The translations under genes and the position numbers were made by a program. 64,000 nt of DNA from Planctomycetota bacterium (lineage in GTDB: Bacteria; Planctomycetota; UBA1135; UBA2386), in contig JAEUHS010000008.1 in the NCBI GenBank assembly GCA_016794035.1, forward strand, positions 1 through 64,000, read 5' to 3'. Shown piece after piece: positions 36,647-45,786 of this stretch. The first letter of the stretch is position 1. Every line of letters starts with the position of its first letter. A model generated the notes under the pieces. That model had not been told where the DNA came from, made no database searches, and saw nothing but the letters and a program-made list of their open reading frames with translations.

Positions 36647-37282
36647 TCACCTCGCGCCCCAATAGCGCAGCACGAACGCCGGCGGCACGTTGCGCACGAC
36701 CGGGCCGATGCGTTCGAAGCTGGCGAAGCGCTCGCTCATCAGGTCGCGGAAGCGCCGCGCCGCGCGCAGGCCGTAGGCATGCACGTACTGGAAGGTCCGG
36801 AAGTCCCCCGCCGTGCCGTGCAGGCAGTGCACGATGCCGTCGGCGACGCCGTCCTGCACCGCCGGCGGCAGGCTCGCGAACGGCAGGCCGGAGATGATGC
36901 GCAGCGGTCGCGGCAGCTCGCGTTGGGCGAGCACGGCCACGATGTCGGCGGCCGAGCCGAGGTGGAAGTCGAGGTCCGGGTAGCGGCTGGTCAGCAGGTC
37001 GTGGAACCGGGTGTCCAGTTCGATGCCGAGGTAGCGCGCGCCCGGCGGCAACGAGGCGCGGATCGCCGACGTGACGGGACCGGTGCCGGGCCCGTATTCG
37101 ACCACCAGTTCGCCTGGCTGCAGCTCGAGCCGGCCGACCAACGCGCGCGCCAGGTAGCGCGAGCTCGGCACGACGGCGCCGATCGAACCCGGGTTGCGCA
37201 GGAAGTTGCCGAAGAAGTCGATGCCGTCCCGCAGCCGCGAGCGTGCGCTCTCCGGTTCGCCGGCATCCGTCGTCGGGCCCAC
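36647..37282 (-). CDS. Phospholipid N-methyltransferase-like (PmtA/KsgA fold) protein
   Basis: This 211-residue class I methyltransferase has an N-terminal FFGNFLRNPGSIGAVVPSSR block characteristic of PmtA-like proteins, the SAM motif VVEYGPGTGPVT at about 60-71, an acidic IELD strand end, and a motif IV-like ISGLPFASLP. Proteins of this type methylate phosphatidylethanolamine or remain uncharacterised. It ends about 160 nt upstream of the PIN gene on the same strand. The start is 18 nt from the end of the ferredoxin gene. Confidence 0.8.
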   Translation of the reverse strand: MGPTTDAGEPESARSRLRDGIDFFGNFLRNPGSIGAVVPSSRYLARALVGRLELQPGELVVEYGPGTGPVTSAIRASLPPGARYLGIELDTRFHDLLTSRYPDLDFHLGSAADIVAVLAQRELPRPLRIISGLPFASLPPAVQDGVADGIVHCLHGTAGDFRTFQYVHAYGLRAARRFRDLMSERFASFERIGPVVRNVPPAFVLRYWGAR

Positions 37283-37300
37283 ATCGGAACAGTGCCCACT

Positions 37301-37624
37301 TCAGCCGTCGTGCGCAACCGGGCCGTCCAGCACCGCATCCCCGAGCACCTCGATCGGGCCGACCCTCACACGCGCCGAACATGCCAGGCGGCAGCCGGCA
37401 GGCACGCCCATGCGCTCGAGAGTGCCCTGCTCGGTCTCGCTCGGCGGCTCCAGCGCGTCGTCGCGCCCGACCGCGACCCGCACCGCGTCGGTGCCGCACA
37501 TGCCGCGCGTGCAGCCGGTCACGATCTCCACCCCGGCGAGTTCGGCGGCCGCCAGCAGCGTGGTGCCGGGCGGCACGCAGACGAACGTGCCCGCCGCCGG
37601 GAAGCGCACCTCGACCAGGTCCAT
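37301..37624 (-). CDS. 2Fe-2S ferredoxin-like protein with a variant cluster motif
   Basis: This 107-residue plant-type ferredoxin fold has beta strands around FPAAGTFVCVPPG and a cluster loop GCTRGMCGTD. C38 and C43 are present, but the position three residues after C43, normally the third cysteine, is Asp46. Two further cysteines (C78, C82) lie in CRLAC. The cluster may therefore use C38, C43, C78 and C82 or be altered. The same layout occurs in some uncharacterised bacterial ferredoxins as I recall. It lies in one leftward series with the methyltransferase-like gene. Confidence 0.8.
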   Translation of the reverse strand: MDLVEVRFPAAGTFVCVPPGTTLLAAAELAGVEIVTGCTRGMCGTDAVRVAVGRDDALEPPSETEQGTLERMGVPAGCRLACSARVRVGPIEVLGDAVLDGPVAHDG

Positions 37625-37686
37625 GCTGCCGAGATACCGGCCCGGTCGCTGGCGTCAAGCGCAGCCCGCCCGCAACATCCGCGGCC

Positions 37687-39534
37687 ATGGAGCTGCAGGC
37701 GCTCGACTGGGCGATCATCGTCGGCTACTTCGCGATCGCGCTCGGCATCGGGTTGTGGTTCCGCCGCCGCGCCGGCTCGAGCTTCGTCGAATACTTCGCG
37801 TCGGGCCGTTCGCTGCCGTGGTGGATCGCCGGCACGTCGATGGTCGCGACGACGTTCGCCGCCGACACGCCGCTGTGGGTCACCGGCAAGGTCGCCGCGC
37901 ACGGGCTGGCCGGCAACTGGCTGTGGTGGTCGTGGGCGTTCGGCGGCATGTTGACGGTGTTCGTGTTCGCGAAGCTGTGGCGCCGCGCCGAGGTGCTGAC
38001 CGACGTCGAACTGATCGAGCTGCGCTACGCCGGCCGCGCCGCCGCGTTCCTGCGCGGCTTCCGCGGCTTCTACGTCGCCGTGGTGATGAACTCGATCGTC
38101 ATCGGCTGGGTGACGAAGGCGATGGCCAGCGTGCTGCAGCAGACGGTGCTGTTCGACGCCGCCGCGAGCACGAGCGTGGTCGCGACCTCGCACGCCGACC
38201 TCTGGCTGATCGCGATCATGCTCGCGGCGACCGGCGCCTACTCGGTGGTGTCGGGGCTGTGGGGCGTCGCGGTCACCGACATGCTGCAGTTCGTGCTGGC
38301 CATGGTCGGCTGCACCGCGCTCGCGGTGATCGCCGTCGACCACGTCGGCGGCACCGCCGAACTGCACAGCAGGGTGACGGCGAACGTCGGCAGCGACCAG
38401 GCGTTCGGCTTCTTCCCCGACTTCGCGGCGACCGACCCGTGGATGCCGATCGGCGTGTTCCTGGCGCTGGTGCTGTCGCAGTGGTGGGCGACGTGGTACC
38501 CGGGCGCCGAGCCCGGCGGCGGCGGCTACGTCGTGCAGCGCATGGCGTCGTGCAAGGACGAGCGCCACGCGGTCAAGGCGACGCTGTTGTTCCAGCTCGC
38601 GCACTACTGCATCCGGCCGTGGCCGTGGATCATGGTCGCGTTCGCGGCGCTGGCGATGCACCCCGAGCTGCGCACGTGGGCGACCGCTCCCGCGGGCAGC
38701 AACCTGCCGAACCCCGAGGGTGCCTACCCGCTGCTGATCCGCGAACTGGCGCCGGTCGGCCTGCGCGGGCTGATGCTGGTCACGTTCGCGGCCGCCTACA
38801 TGTCGACGGTCAGCACGCAGATGAACTGGGGCGCGAGCTACCTGGTCAACGACCTCTACAAGCGCTTCCTGCGGCCGGGCGCCGGCGAACGCGAGCTGCT
38901 GCGCGCGTCGCGCGGGGCGTCGGCGCTGGTGCTGCTGCTCGGCGGCGGCGTCAGCTGGTACATGCTGGCCGGCGGCGTCTCGATCGACGACGCGTGGCAG
39001 TTCCTGTGCGCGCTCGGCGGCGGCGTCGGCGCGGTGTTCCTGCTGCGCTGGTTCTGGTGGCGCATCAACGTCTGGAGCGAGATCGTCGCGATGACGGGCT
39101 CACTGGTCGTGTTCGCCGTGGTCAAGGCGTGGCAACGCGGCGCGGCGCCGGGCGAGGGCCTGGCCGACGGCTACACGAGCCTGGTCGTGGCGTCGACGAC
39201 GATCCTGTTGTGGCTGGCGGCGACGCTGCTGACGCGGCCCGAACCGCAGGCGCACCTGGTCGCGTTCTATCGCAAGGTGCGACCCGACGGCCCCGGCTGG
39301 GGCCCGGTCGCCGCCGCCGCCCCCGACGTGCGCCGCGACGGCACGCTGCGGCGCGGCCTGCTCTGCGCAGTGCTCGGTAGCATCGTGATCTGGCTCTGCC
39401 TGCCGGGCATCGGCGCGGTGATCTTCGGCGACGTGGGCAAGGCGGTGCTGTGCCTGGGCGGAGCTGCGGTCGCCGGAGCGCTGCTGCTGCGGCTGGGCCC
39501 GCGCGCGACGACAACGGCGGCGGGCGCCGAGTAG
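37687..39534 (+). CDS. Sodium/solute symporter (SSS family)
   Basis: This 615-residue inner-membrane transporter has about 13-14 hydrophobic helices in the LeuT-type fold. Conserved features are the N-terminal YFASGRSLPWWIAGTSMVAT (sodium-site helix), the TDVELIELRY segment, GAYSVVSGLWGVAVTD and the later FAAAYMSTVSTQMNWGASY helix. The substrate cannot be read from the sequence. The insertion around GAEPGGGGYVVQRM is family-typical. Its TAG stop overlaps a TAGGAT promoter-like box for the next gene. Confidence 0.92.
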   Translation: MELQALDWAIIVGYFAIALGIGLWFRRRAGSSFVEYFASGRSLPWWIAGTSMVATTFAADTPLWVTGKVAAHGLAGNWLWWSWAFGGMLTVFVFAKLWRRAEVLTDVELIELRYAGRAAAFLRGFRGFYVAVVMNSIVIGWVTKAMASVLQQTVLFDAAASTSVVATSHADLWLIAIMLAATGAYSVVSGLWGVAVTDMLQFVLAMVGCTALAVIAVDHVGGTAELHSRVTANVGSDQAFGFFPDFAATDPWMPIGVFLALVLSQWWATWYPGAEPGGGGYVVQRMASCKDERHAVKATLLFQLAHYCIRPWPWIMVAFAALAMHPELRTWATAPAGSNLPNPEGAYPLLIRELAPVGLRGLMLVTFAAAYMSTVSTQMNWGASYLVNDLYKRFLRPGAGERELLRASRGASALVLLLGGGVSWYMLAGGVSIDDAWQFLCALGGGVGAVFLLRWFWWRINVWSEIVAMTGSLVVFAVVKAWQRGAAPGEGLADGYTSLVVASTTILLWLAATLLTRPEPQAHLVAFYRKVRPDGPGWGPVAAAAPDVRRDGTLRRGLLCAVLGSIVIWLCLPGIGAVIFGDVGKAVLCLGGAAVAGALLLRLGPRATTTAAGAE

Positions 39535-39556
39535 GATTCCCGGCCCGTCCCCTGAC

Positions 39557-40468
39557 ATGCCCGACGACGCCGACACCGAGTTCCACCGCACGGTCTTCTC
39601 CGCGCCGAACCCGTCCGCCAGCCCGGCCCGCCCGAGCCGGCTGCCGGTGCTCGTCGTGCTGCGCGGTGCACAGGTCGGCCGGCGCTACCTGCTGAACGAG
39701 AACGGGCTCGTGCTCGGTCGCCGCCCCGACCGCGCCGACCTGGTGGTGCCCGGCGATCCGCAGATCTCGAGCGTGCACTGCCGCGTCGAACGCGGGCCGC
39801 AGCCCGACACCTGGCAGGTCGTCGACCTGTCGTCGACCAACGGCACCGTGATCGACGGCAACCGCATCACGACGATGACGCTGCGCGACGGCGATCGCCT
39901 GCACCTCGGCACCACGGTGCTGAAGTTCTGCTACCACGACGAGCTCGAGGAGGAGTTCCACCGCCAGGTCGACCACCTGATGAACATCGACGACCTGACC
40001 GGCCTGCCGGTGCAGCGCGTGTTCCAGACGCGCTTCGTCGAGACGCTGCTCGCGTGCGCGCGGCGCCACCAGCCGATGGCCGTCTACATGATGGACATGG
40101 ACGGCCTGAAGCGCATCAACGACACCCACGGCCACCTGCTCGGCGCGCACACGATCGCGACCGTCGGCAAGCGGCTCGGTCAGATCGTGCAGCAGGCGGG
40201 TGGCGTCGTCAGCCGCTTCGGCGGCGACGAGTTCTCGGCGTTCGTGCCCAACCTCGACCGCGAGGCCGGCCTCGCGCTCGGCGAGACCATGCGCTGCGCC
40301 GTCGCCGACGAGGCGATCACCCGCGGCACCGTGATGGCGACGCCGACGATCTCGATCGGCTACGCGTCGTTCCCCGACGACGGCCAGCTCGCCGAGCAGC
40401 TGACGCGCCAGGCCGACGAGGCGCTCTACCGCGCCAAGAACGCGGGGCGCAATCGCGTCAGCGTGTGA
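39557..40468 (+). CDS. FHA-GGDEF diguanylate cyclase
   Basis: This 303-residue protein has an FHA phosphopeptide-binding domain at about 30-120 (LVLGRRPDRADLVV, SSVHCRVE, DLSSTNGTVIDG) followed by a GGDEF domain at about 140-300. The active site FGGDEF is intact with upstream MDMDGLKRINDTHGH, so it should make cyclic di-GMP. There is no RxxD inhibitory site in the usual place. The FHA domain suggests control by Ser/Thr phosphorylation. A TAGGAT box at 39532-39537 lies 19 nt upstream and shares its TAG with the symporter stop. Confidence 0.95.
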   Translation: MPDDADTEFHRTVFSAPNPSASPARPSRLPVLVVLRGAQVGRRYLLNENGLVLGRRPDRADLVVPGDPQISSVHCRVERGPQPDTWQVVDLSSTNGTVIDGNRITTMTLRDGDRLHLGTTVLKFCYHDELEEEFHRQVDHLMNIDDLTGLPVQRVFQTRFVETLLACARRHQPMAVYMMDMDGLKRINDTHGHLLGAHTIATVGKRLGQIVQQAGGVVSRFGGDEFSAFVPNLDREAGLALGETMRCAVADEAITRGTVMATPTISIGYASFPDDGQLAEQLTRQADEALYRAKNAGRNRVSV

Positions 40469-40520
40469 GCGGTCGCCCACCGCGGCATCGGCCCCGGCAC
40501 GTCCGCAGGTCCGCGGGGCT

Positions 40521-40535
40521 TGCGGGTCGCCCGCA
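40521..40535. terminator. Hairpin in the convergent gap
   Basis: A perfect 6-bp stem (40521-40526 with 40530-40535) and 3-nt loop in the 154-nt gap between the FHA-GGDEF gene and the convergent MinD-type ATPase gene. Other weaker inverted repeats surround it (for example 40561-40574). No T-tract. Confidence 0.35.
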
Positions 40536-40622
40536 CGATGCTCTGCGGCTCCGGACGCGTGGTGGTCGTCCACCGCCGCGAACACCCGTAGCCTGGGATC
40601 CGGCCGCCCCGCGGGCGCCGCA

Positions 40623-41564
40623 TCACAGGAACAACCGGTGCTGGCGGAAGCGCGCCTCGATGCCCTGGTCGCTCGGGACCTCGCGCGGTTGCAGGCCGCC
40701 GCAGAGGATCTGCAGGCGATCGACCAGCGTGCGCAGGCAGCGCGTGGTCCTCGCCTCGGCATCGGTCGCGACCAGCGGCAGCTGGCCGAGGCGGTGCTGG
40801 GTGACGGCTTCGTCGTCGGCGATCTCGCCGAGGTAGTGCAGTTCGACGCCGACGTGCTGGCGCGCCACTTCGGTCAGGCGCTGGAACGCCATCTCGCCGC
40901 GGCCCGGCGTGCCGACGCGGTTGACGACCACGAGGAAGCGCGCGTGCTCGTTCAGCTGCGCGACGCACTTGACCACCGCGTAGGCGTCGACCAGCGCCGC
41001 GATCTCGGGTTGCGTCACCAGCACGATCCAGTCGGCGCCGAGCATCGTCAGCACGGTCGCCGGCGCGATGCCGGCGCCGAGGTCGAGCACCATCACGTCC
41101 TCGCGCGACGCGAGCACGCCGAGTTCGCGCGCGAACGCCAGCAGGTCGCGATCCGACGGCGTCGCCATGCGGCGCACCCCGGACGCGCCCGGCAGCAGGC
41201 GCGGGCCGCACGGCGCCGTCACCAGCACCTGGTCGAGCGTCGCCTGGCCGGACAGCAGCTGCTGCAGCGTCAGCGTCGGCTTGATGCCGAGCAGCAGGTG
41301 GTCGCAGGCGAGGCCGAAGTCGCAGTCGACCAGCACGGTGCGCTTGCCGGCCTTGTGCAGCAGCACCGCCAGCGACGTGGCCAGGAACGACTTGCCGGTG
41401 CCACCCTTGCCGCTGGCGATCGCGATCGACACCGCCTCGCGGCCGGTCGTCGGCGAACCGCGCAGGTTGTCCAGCAGGCGGCCGAACAGCCCGCGCCCGC
41501 GCGGCCCGAGCGCGCCGCGCTCGACCTTCTGTGCCTGGATCCGCCCCGGTGCAGTACCGTCCAT
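40623..41564 (-). CDS. FlhG/MinD-type ParA-like ATPase
   Basis: This 313-residue protein has the deviant Walker A motif IASGKGGTGKSFLA at about 50-63, the switch I-like DCDFGLACDHLLLG, and Walker B-like MVLDLGAGIAP. The FlhG/FleN resemblance is clear from the signature glycine-rich ASGKGGVGKT-type loop and the later LVTQPEIAALVDAYAVVKC. It lacks a visible C-terminal MinD membrane helix. No flagellar genes lie nearby, so it may position a pilus or other surface machine. The ATG at 41564 avoids a long Arg/Trp-rich extension antisense to the neighbouring gene. Confidence 0.85.
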   Translation of the reverse strand: MDGTAPGRIQAQKVERGALGPRGRGLFGRLLDNLRGSPTTGREAVSIAIASGKGGTGKSFLATSLAVLLHKAGKRTVLVDCDFGLACDHLLLGIKPTLTLQQLLSGQATLDQVLVTAPCGPRLLPGASGVRRMATPSDRDLLAFARELGVLASREDVMVLDLGAGIAPATVLTMLGADWIVLVTQPEIAALVDAYAVVKCVAQLNEHARFLVVVNRVGTPGRGEMAFQRLTEVARQHVGVELHYLGEIADDEAVTQHRLGQLPLVATDAEARTTRCLRTLVDRLQILCGGLQPREVPSDQGIEARFRQHRLFL

Positions 41565-41679
41565 TGGTGGCAGGCCGCTCCCAGCGACCGTTCGCCGGCG
41601 GCTGACCGGCCACCGACGCCGGCAAGTGTCGCAGAAGCGGCGGCGGATTGGGCAGGCTTTTTCGCGCTCTCCCGACCGG

Positions 41680-42549
41680 CTAGGCGCCACCGCGCCGGGA
41701 CCGCAGGCGCCAGACGCCTGTGACCACACCGGGCACGGCCAGCAGCAGCACCAGCCCGCCGACCGCCACCTGCCCCGGCGGCAGGTCCGCGAGGTGGGCG
41801 ACCACCAACGCCACCGCGGTCGTCGCCAGCCCGAGGCACGGCGCCAGCCACAGCACGGCGCGAAGCGACGGTCCAAGCCGACGCGCGAGCAGCACCGGCA
41901 GCACCGTGAGGCCGAAGGCGAACAGCAGACCGGTGGCGTGGATCGCGAAGCCGGTGGCGACGCCGATGCCGATCCCGAGCACCAGGTCGTAGGTCACCAC
42001 CGAGCCACCGTGGACCTGCGTGGTCACCGGATCCATGGCCCAGAGCAGGATGCCGCGACGACGGCGCCACGCCGTCATCAGGATGACCACCAGCAGAGCT
42101 GCGGCGAACCAGACGTCGAACGACGAGGCCCCCAGCAGCGACGAGAGCGTCAGCCGGTGCACCTCCTCGAGACCGTGCGGCTGCTTGCTGGTCAGCAGCA
42201 CCGACAGGCTGGCACCTGCCAGGAACACCCAGACCGATCGGGCCTCGAGCTGCGAACCGCTGGTCGACAACGCCCGCATCGCCAGCACGGCGGTCAGGCT
42301 GCCGGCGGCCATCGCCAACAGCAGCGAGTAGGACTCGGCGTGGCTGCTGCCCGGAGCGGTCGCGGGCGCGATGCCGAGCCAGATGCCCAGCGCGATGCCC
42401 AGCGTGGCCGCCTGGCCGATCGCGGCGCTCAGGAACAGCTGGTGGCGCAGCACGAGCAGGATGCCACACAGCGGCAGCACCAGCGCCAGCAGCAGGGCGA
42501 CCAGCCAGGCGTCGTGGAACAGCGACCAGGCGAACAGGAACTCGTCCAT
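41680..42549 (-). CDS. Metal ABC transporter permease (ABC-3 family, ZnuB/MntB type)
   Basis: This 289-residue polytopic protein has about eight hydrophobic helices. It contains the ABC-3 coupling region LRHQLFLSAAIGQAATLGIALG near residue 35-56, and the late GLLFAFGLTVLPVLLARRL and LPPGQVAVGGLVLLL helices. It forms the channel of a zinc or manganese importer. It overlaps the ATPase gene by one base (TGATG) and is the last gene of the operon. Confidence 0.93.
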   Translation of the reverse strand: MDEFLFAWSLFHDAWLVALLLALVLPLCGILLVLRHQLFLSAAIGQAATLGIALGIWLGIAPATAPGSSHAESYSLLLAMAAGSLTAVLAMRALSTSGSQLEARSVWVFLAGASLSVLLTSKQPHGLEEVHRLTLSSLLGASSFDVWFAAALLVVILMTAWRRRRGILLWAMDPVTTQVHGGSVVTYDLVLGIGIGVATGFAIHATGLLFAFGLTVLPVLLARRLGPSLRAVLWLAPCLGLATTAVALVVAHLADLPPGQVAVGGLVLLLAVPGVVTGVWRLRSRRGGA

Positions 42550-43280
42550 CAGCGCTTGCCCAACCCGAGTTCCTCGTGGGTGCCGGCGTCGGCGAGCATG
42601 TCGGCAGCCGGCCCGGTGCGCACGGTGCCCTGCGCGACCAGCGCCACGTGCGTGGCGTAGCGCCGCGCGAGGTCCAGATCGTGCGAGGCGTGGAGCAGGC
42701 ACATGCCCGCGTCGGCGCGCAGATGCTCGAGGTCGGCCCCCAGTTGCCCGGAGCCGAAGGGATCCAGGTTCGCCGTCGGCTCGTCGAGCACCAGCAGGGC
42801 CGGTCGACGCGCCAGGGCGCGCGCGATCAGCACCCGGCGGCGCTGGCCGAGGCTCAGTTCGCCGGAAATGCGCCGCGCCAGGTGCTCGATGTGCATCGAC
42901 TCGAGGGCCGCGGCGGCGTGGGCGGCGCGATCGGCCGCAGCAACGCGCGCGGAGAGTCCGAGGCAGACGAACTCGGTGACCGTGACCGGCAGGCTCTGCT
43001 GGAAGCGCTGCTCCTGCGGTACGAAGCCGACGCCGCTCCTGTCGGCGATCCCCGGCGCCATGGTGATGCGGCCGCCGAGCGGCGGCAGCAGCCCGAGCAG
43101 CGTCGCGATCAGGGTCGTCTTGCCGGAACCGTTGCGACCGAGCAGGAACCAGCACTGCGCCGGCAGCAGCGTCAGCGCCACGTCGCGCAGCAGCGGCTGC
43201 CGACGCCCCACCGCGAGCCCCACGGCCGCGACCAGCGGTGCACCGGGACGGTTGCTGGCCGCGTCACCGGCGGCGTTCAC
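42549..43280 (-). CDS. Metal ABC transporter ATPase (ZnuC/MntA type)
   Basis: This 243-residue ATPase is translated from a GTG in a GTGA overlap with the binding-protein stop. It has Walker A LLGRNGSGKTT, the Q-loop FVPQEQRF, the signature LSLGQRRRVLIARAL, Walker B LLVLDEPTANLDPF and the H-loop HASHDLDLARR. All catalytic elements are intact. It energises the permease encoded immediately downstream. Confidence 0.94.
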   Translation of the reverse strand: MNAAGDAASNRPGAPLVAAVGLAVGRRQPLLRDVALTLLPAQCWFLLGRNGSGKTTLIATLLGLLPPLGGRITMAPGIADRSGVGFVPQEQRFQQSLPVTVTEFVCLGLSARVAAADRAAHAAAALESMHIEHLARRISGELSLGQRRRVLIARALARRPALLVLDEPTANLDPFGSGQLGADLEHLRADAGMCLLHASHDLDLARRYATHVALVAQGTVRTGPAADMLADAGTHEELGLGKR

Positions 43281-44305
43281 TGCACGGAACTCAATGCGCC
43301 GACCACCGCGCTGACGTTGTGGCCGACGCAGGCGATGTAGTCGCCGGCGTCGTCCCGGCTGCCGACCTGGTTTGCCATCGCGGCGATCTTGGCGCCGGTG
43401 GCACGGGCGACGAACTCCGCGTGCTGCGGCGCGAAGTACGGGGAGCTCAGGATCACGCGGACCTGCTCGGCACGCATGCGCTTGATCAGATCCTCGAGGT
43501 GCGCGGTGGTCGGCGCGATGCCGGGCTTCGGCTCGAAGAAGCCGACGACGTGCAGGCCGAAGCGATCGGCGAAGTAGGGCCACAGGTCGTGGTCGGCGAC
43601 CACCTTGCTGCCGCGGTACGGCTGCATCGCGGCGAACCATCCCCCCAGCTTCGCGGTGTCGCCCTGGGCCTGCAGGACCGCCGCGAGTCTGTCGTGGGCG
43701 AACAGGACGCCGAGCTGCTCGACGTCGTAGCCATAGAGACTTGCCAGCTCGGGGCCCACCATCGCCGCGCAGAGTTCCTGCCGGAAGCGCTCGAACTTCT
43801 CGCCGAACGCACCCTTCTGCTCGGGACGCAGCGCCGCGAACCGGTCGCGCAACAGCGCGGCGACCCGCAGACCGCAGACCGGGTCGCAGACGAAGTGCGG
43901 GTTGCCGCCCGGATGCACGTCGCCGCTGGCGCGATTGAAGTCGGTGGCGGGAACCCCCAGTCGTTCGACCACCGTGCTGGCGTCGATCCGGCCCGGGGCG
44001 CCGAGCAGCACCTTGCTGTTGCGCGCGTTGTCGACCAACAGCGGCAGCCAGCCGATCTCCAGCTCGAGCCCGACCTCGACCAGCGCATCGGCGCGGTTGA
44101 GTTCGCGGATCATGCTCGGCCGCGCCTCGATGAAGTGCGGGTCCTGCGGGCCGAGCACGAACGTCGTGACCTGGACCAGTTCGCCACCGATCGCCTTGCA
44201 CAGGGCACCGAGATCCGGGGTCGTCGCGCAGACGCGCAACGGTGCCTGCGAAGGGACCGGCACCACCGACAGCAGTGCGCAGACGAGCAACATCGACAAC
44301 CGCAT
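43277..44305 (-). CDS. Metal-binding lipoprotein/periplasmic protein (ZnuA type)
   Basis: This 342-residue substrate-binding protein has a signal peptide (LLVCALLSVVPVPSQA). Likely metal ligands are His in LGPQDPHFIEARP (about 57), His in GGNPHFVCD (about 135) and His in VVADHDLWPYF (about 227), followed by a late acidic residue in the SSPYF region. There is no long His-rich loop, so I cannot choose between zinc and manganese. It is followed by the ATPase (4-nt overlap). Confidence 0.92.
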   Translation of the reverse strand: MRLSMLLVCALLSVVPVPSQAPLRVCATTPDLGALCKAIGGELVQVTTFVLGPQDPHFIEARPSMIRELNRADALVEVGLELEIGWLPLLVDNARNSKVLLGAPGRIDASTVVERLGVPATDFNRASGDVHPGGNPHFVCDPVCGLRVAALLRDRFAALRPEQKGAFGEKFERFRQELCAAMVGPELASLYGYDVEQLGVLFAHDRLAAVLQAQGDTAKLGGWFAAMQPYRGSKVVADHDLWPYFADRFGLHVVGFFEPKPGIAPTTAHLEDLIKRMRAEQVRVILSSPYFAPQHAEFVARATGAKIAAMANQVGSRDDAGDYIACVGHNVSAVVGALSSVQ

Positions 44306-44318
44306 GGTGGACCTCGTC

Positions 44319-45686
44319 TCAGTACTTGTGTGGCGGGTGTTTGCCGATCAGGATCTCGAAGCCGAGCCAGACCGAGTGCACCGGATCGCCGATGGCGTCG
44401 GTGTCATCGTAGTTGTATTGCAGCCGGAAGCGGGAGAACTCGCTGGGGTGGTATTCGATCATCGGCGAGATCCGGAACCGATCGCATCGGTAGGGATCCG
44501 CCGAGCGGGCGAACGTCTGCGTGCCCGGGTCGTAGCTGTCGCCCGAGCCCGAGGCCCAGTCACCGCGCAGGCCGACGTCCCATCCCGGTTCGAACCCCCA
44601 CAGCGCCTGCAGGTAGGCGCCATGGTCGCGCAGCGTGCGCCCAGGCACCGTCACCGGATCGAGCGGATCGCTGTCGTCGATCTGCCCGGCCGCCTGGAAC
44701 TGACGGCCCACGAACTCGCCCTGCAGCTTGAAGAACGGCCAGCCGCGCTGGTTGCTGGGCGCGCGCCACTTGTAGACGAAGTCGGCGCCCCAGATCAGCG
44801 TGTCGGCGCCGTCGCCGGTGGCGTTCGGACCGAAGGCCACCGACGCCCCGACCGCGGTGCTGCTCGCATCGCTGAGGTCCCAGCTGCTGAGCAGCCGGCC
44901 GGTGTAGACCAGGTCGCCGAACGAACGCACCGGCGACGGCGCGAACGCGCGACCACCGATCGCGCGCTCGGCGTAGACTTCCTCGTTGGCCAGGAAGCTC
45001 GTCATCTGCTCGCCGTTCGCGTTCTGTACGGTGGCGAACACCTCGGTGTAGTTGCCGGTCGGCAAGAGCCAGCTCATCCGCGCCCCCGGGGCGCGCATGC
45101 CGTCGCCGCCGAAGACGCGCGACAGGATGACCGGCTGGTCCTGCCAGTCCCAGGCGTGCGGATGCACCGCGTTGAGCCGGCCGAACTCGGTCAGGAACAT
45201 GCCGGCCTTCAGCTGCAGGTCGTAGGGCAGGGCCTGCGAGGTGACGAAGGCCTCCTCGAGCTCGACGTTGGTCTCGCCCGCAACGGGGTCGAGGAACCAG
45301 ACGATGTGCGACTCGGCGGTGAAGTACGGGTCGACGGCGCCACCGATCGACAGCTCGGCCTGTTGGAGGGTGAAGCCGCGCTTCTTCGGGTCGTGGCCGC
45401 CGCCCTGCAGATCCGAGAGCTCCGCATCGGTCGCGGTCGAGCTGCCGGCGGCAGCGACGATGTCGAGCGAGACGTCGATCAGACGCAGCTGGCCGGGCGT
45501 CGAGGTCACCGGCCCCGGTCCGATCAGCGACGACGCGGTCCCCGGTTGCCGGCGCACGTCCTGCATGGCCTGCTGCAACGCCTGCAGCCGGGACGGAGGC
45601 GGCTCCGTCGGCTGGGTCGGCTCCTGAGCGACCAGGCACGGCAGCGACAGCAGGCAGCAGCAGGATGGAACCCGGATCCGGATCAT
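44319..45686 (-). CDS. Outer-membrane porin-like protein of the metal-uptake operon
   Basis: This 455-residue protein has a signal peptide (CCCLLSLPCLVAQ) and, after a Pro/Gln-rich linker, repeated amphipathic strands with aromatic girdles (LRAGDW-like turns, GAYLQALWGFEPG, FRLQYNYDD) ending in a C-terminal hydrophobic strand. The TAESHIVWFLDP and GMFLTEFGRLNAVHPH stretches resemble porins of phosphate/zinc-regulated type. The gene begins the operon that continues with the metal-binding protein 13 nt downstream, so it probably lets the metal cross the outer membrane. The ATG at 45686 starts the signal peptide. Confidence 0.8.
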   Translation of the reverse strand: MIRIRVPSCCCLLSLPCLVAQEPTQPTEPPPSRLQALQQAMQDVRRQPGTASSLIGPGPVTSTPGQLRLIDVSLDIVAAAGSSTATDAELSDLQGGGHDPKKRGFTLQQAELSIGGAVDPYFTAESHIVWFLDPVAGETNVELEEAFVTSQALPYDLQLKAGMFLTEFGRLNAVHPHAWDWQDQPVILSRVFGGDGMRAPGARMSWLLPTGNYTEVFATVQNANGEQMTSFLANEEVYAERAIGGRAFAPSPVRSFGDLVYTGRLLSSWDLSDASSTAVGASVAFGPNATGDGADTLIWGADFVYKWRAPSNQRGWPFFKLQGEFVGRQFQAAGQIDDSDPLDPVTVPGRTLRDHGAYLQALWGFEPGWDVGLRGDWASGSGDSYDPGTQTFARSADPYRCDRFRISPMIEYHPSEFSRFRLQYNYDDTDAIGDPVHSVWLGFEILIGKHPPHKY

Positions 45687-45786
45687 GGGAGATCTCACGC
45701 AGGGACGGTGCCTGCGCAGCCGAAGGTGCCGGTCGACCCGCGGGAGTTCCACGCATTCTGGCACCGTGGCGGTGGCGGCCCGGCCC

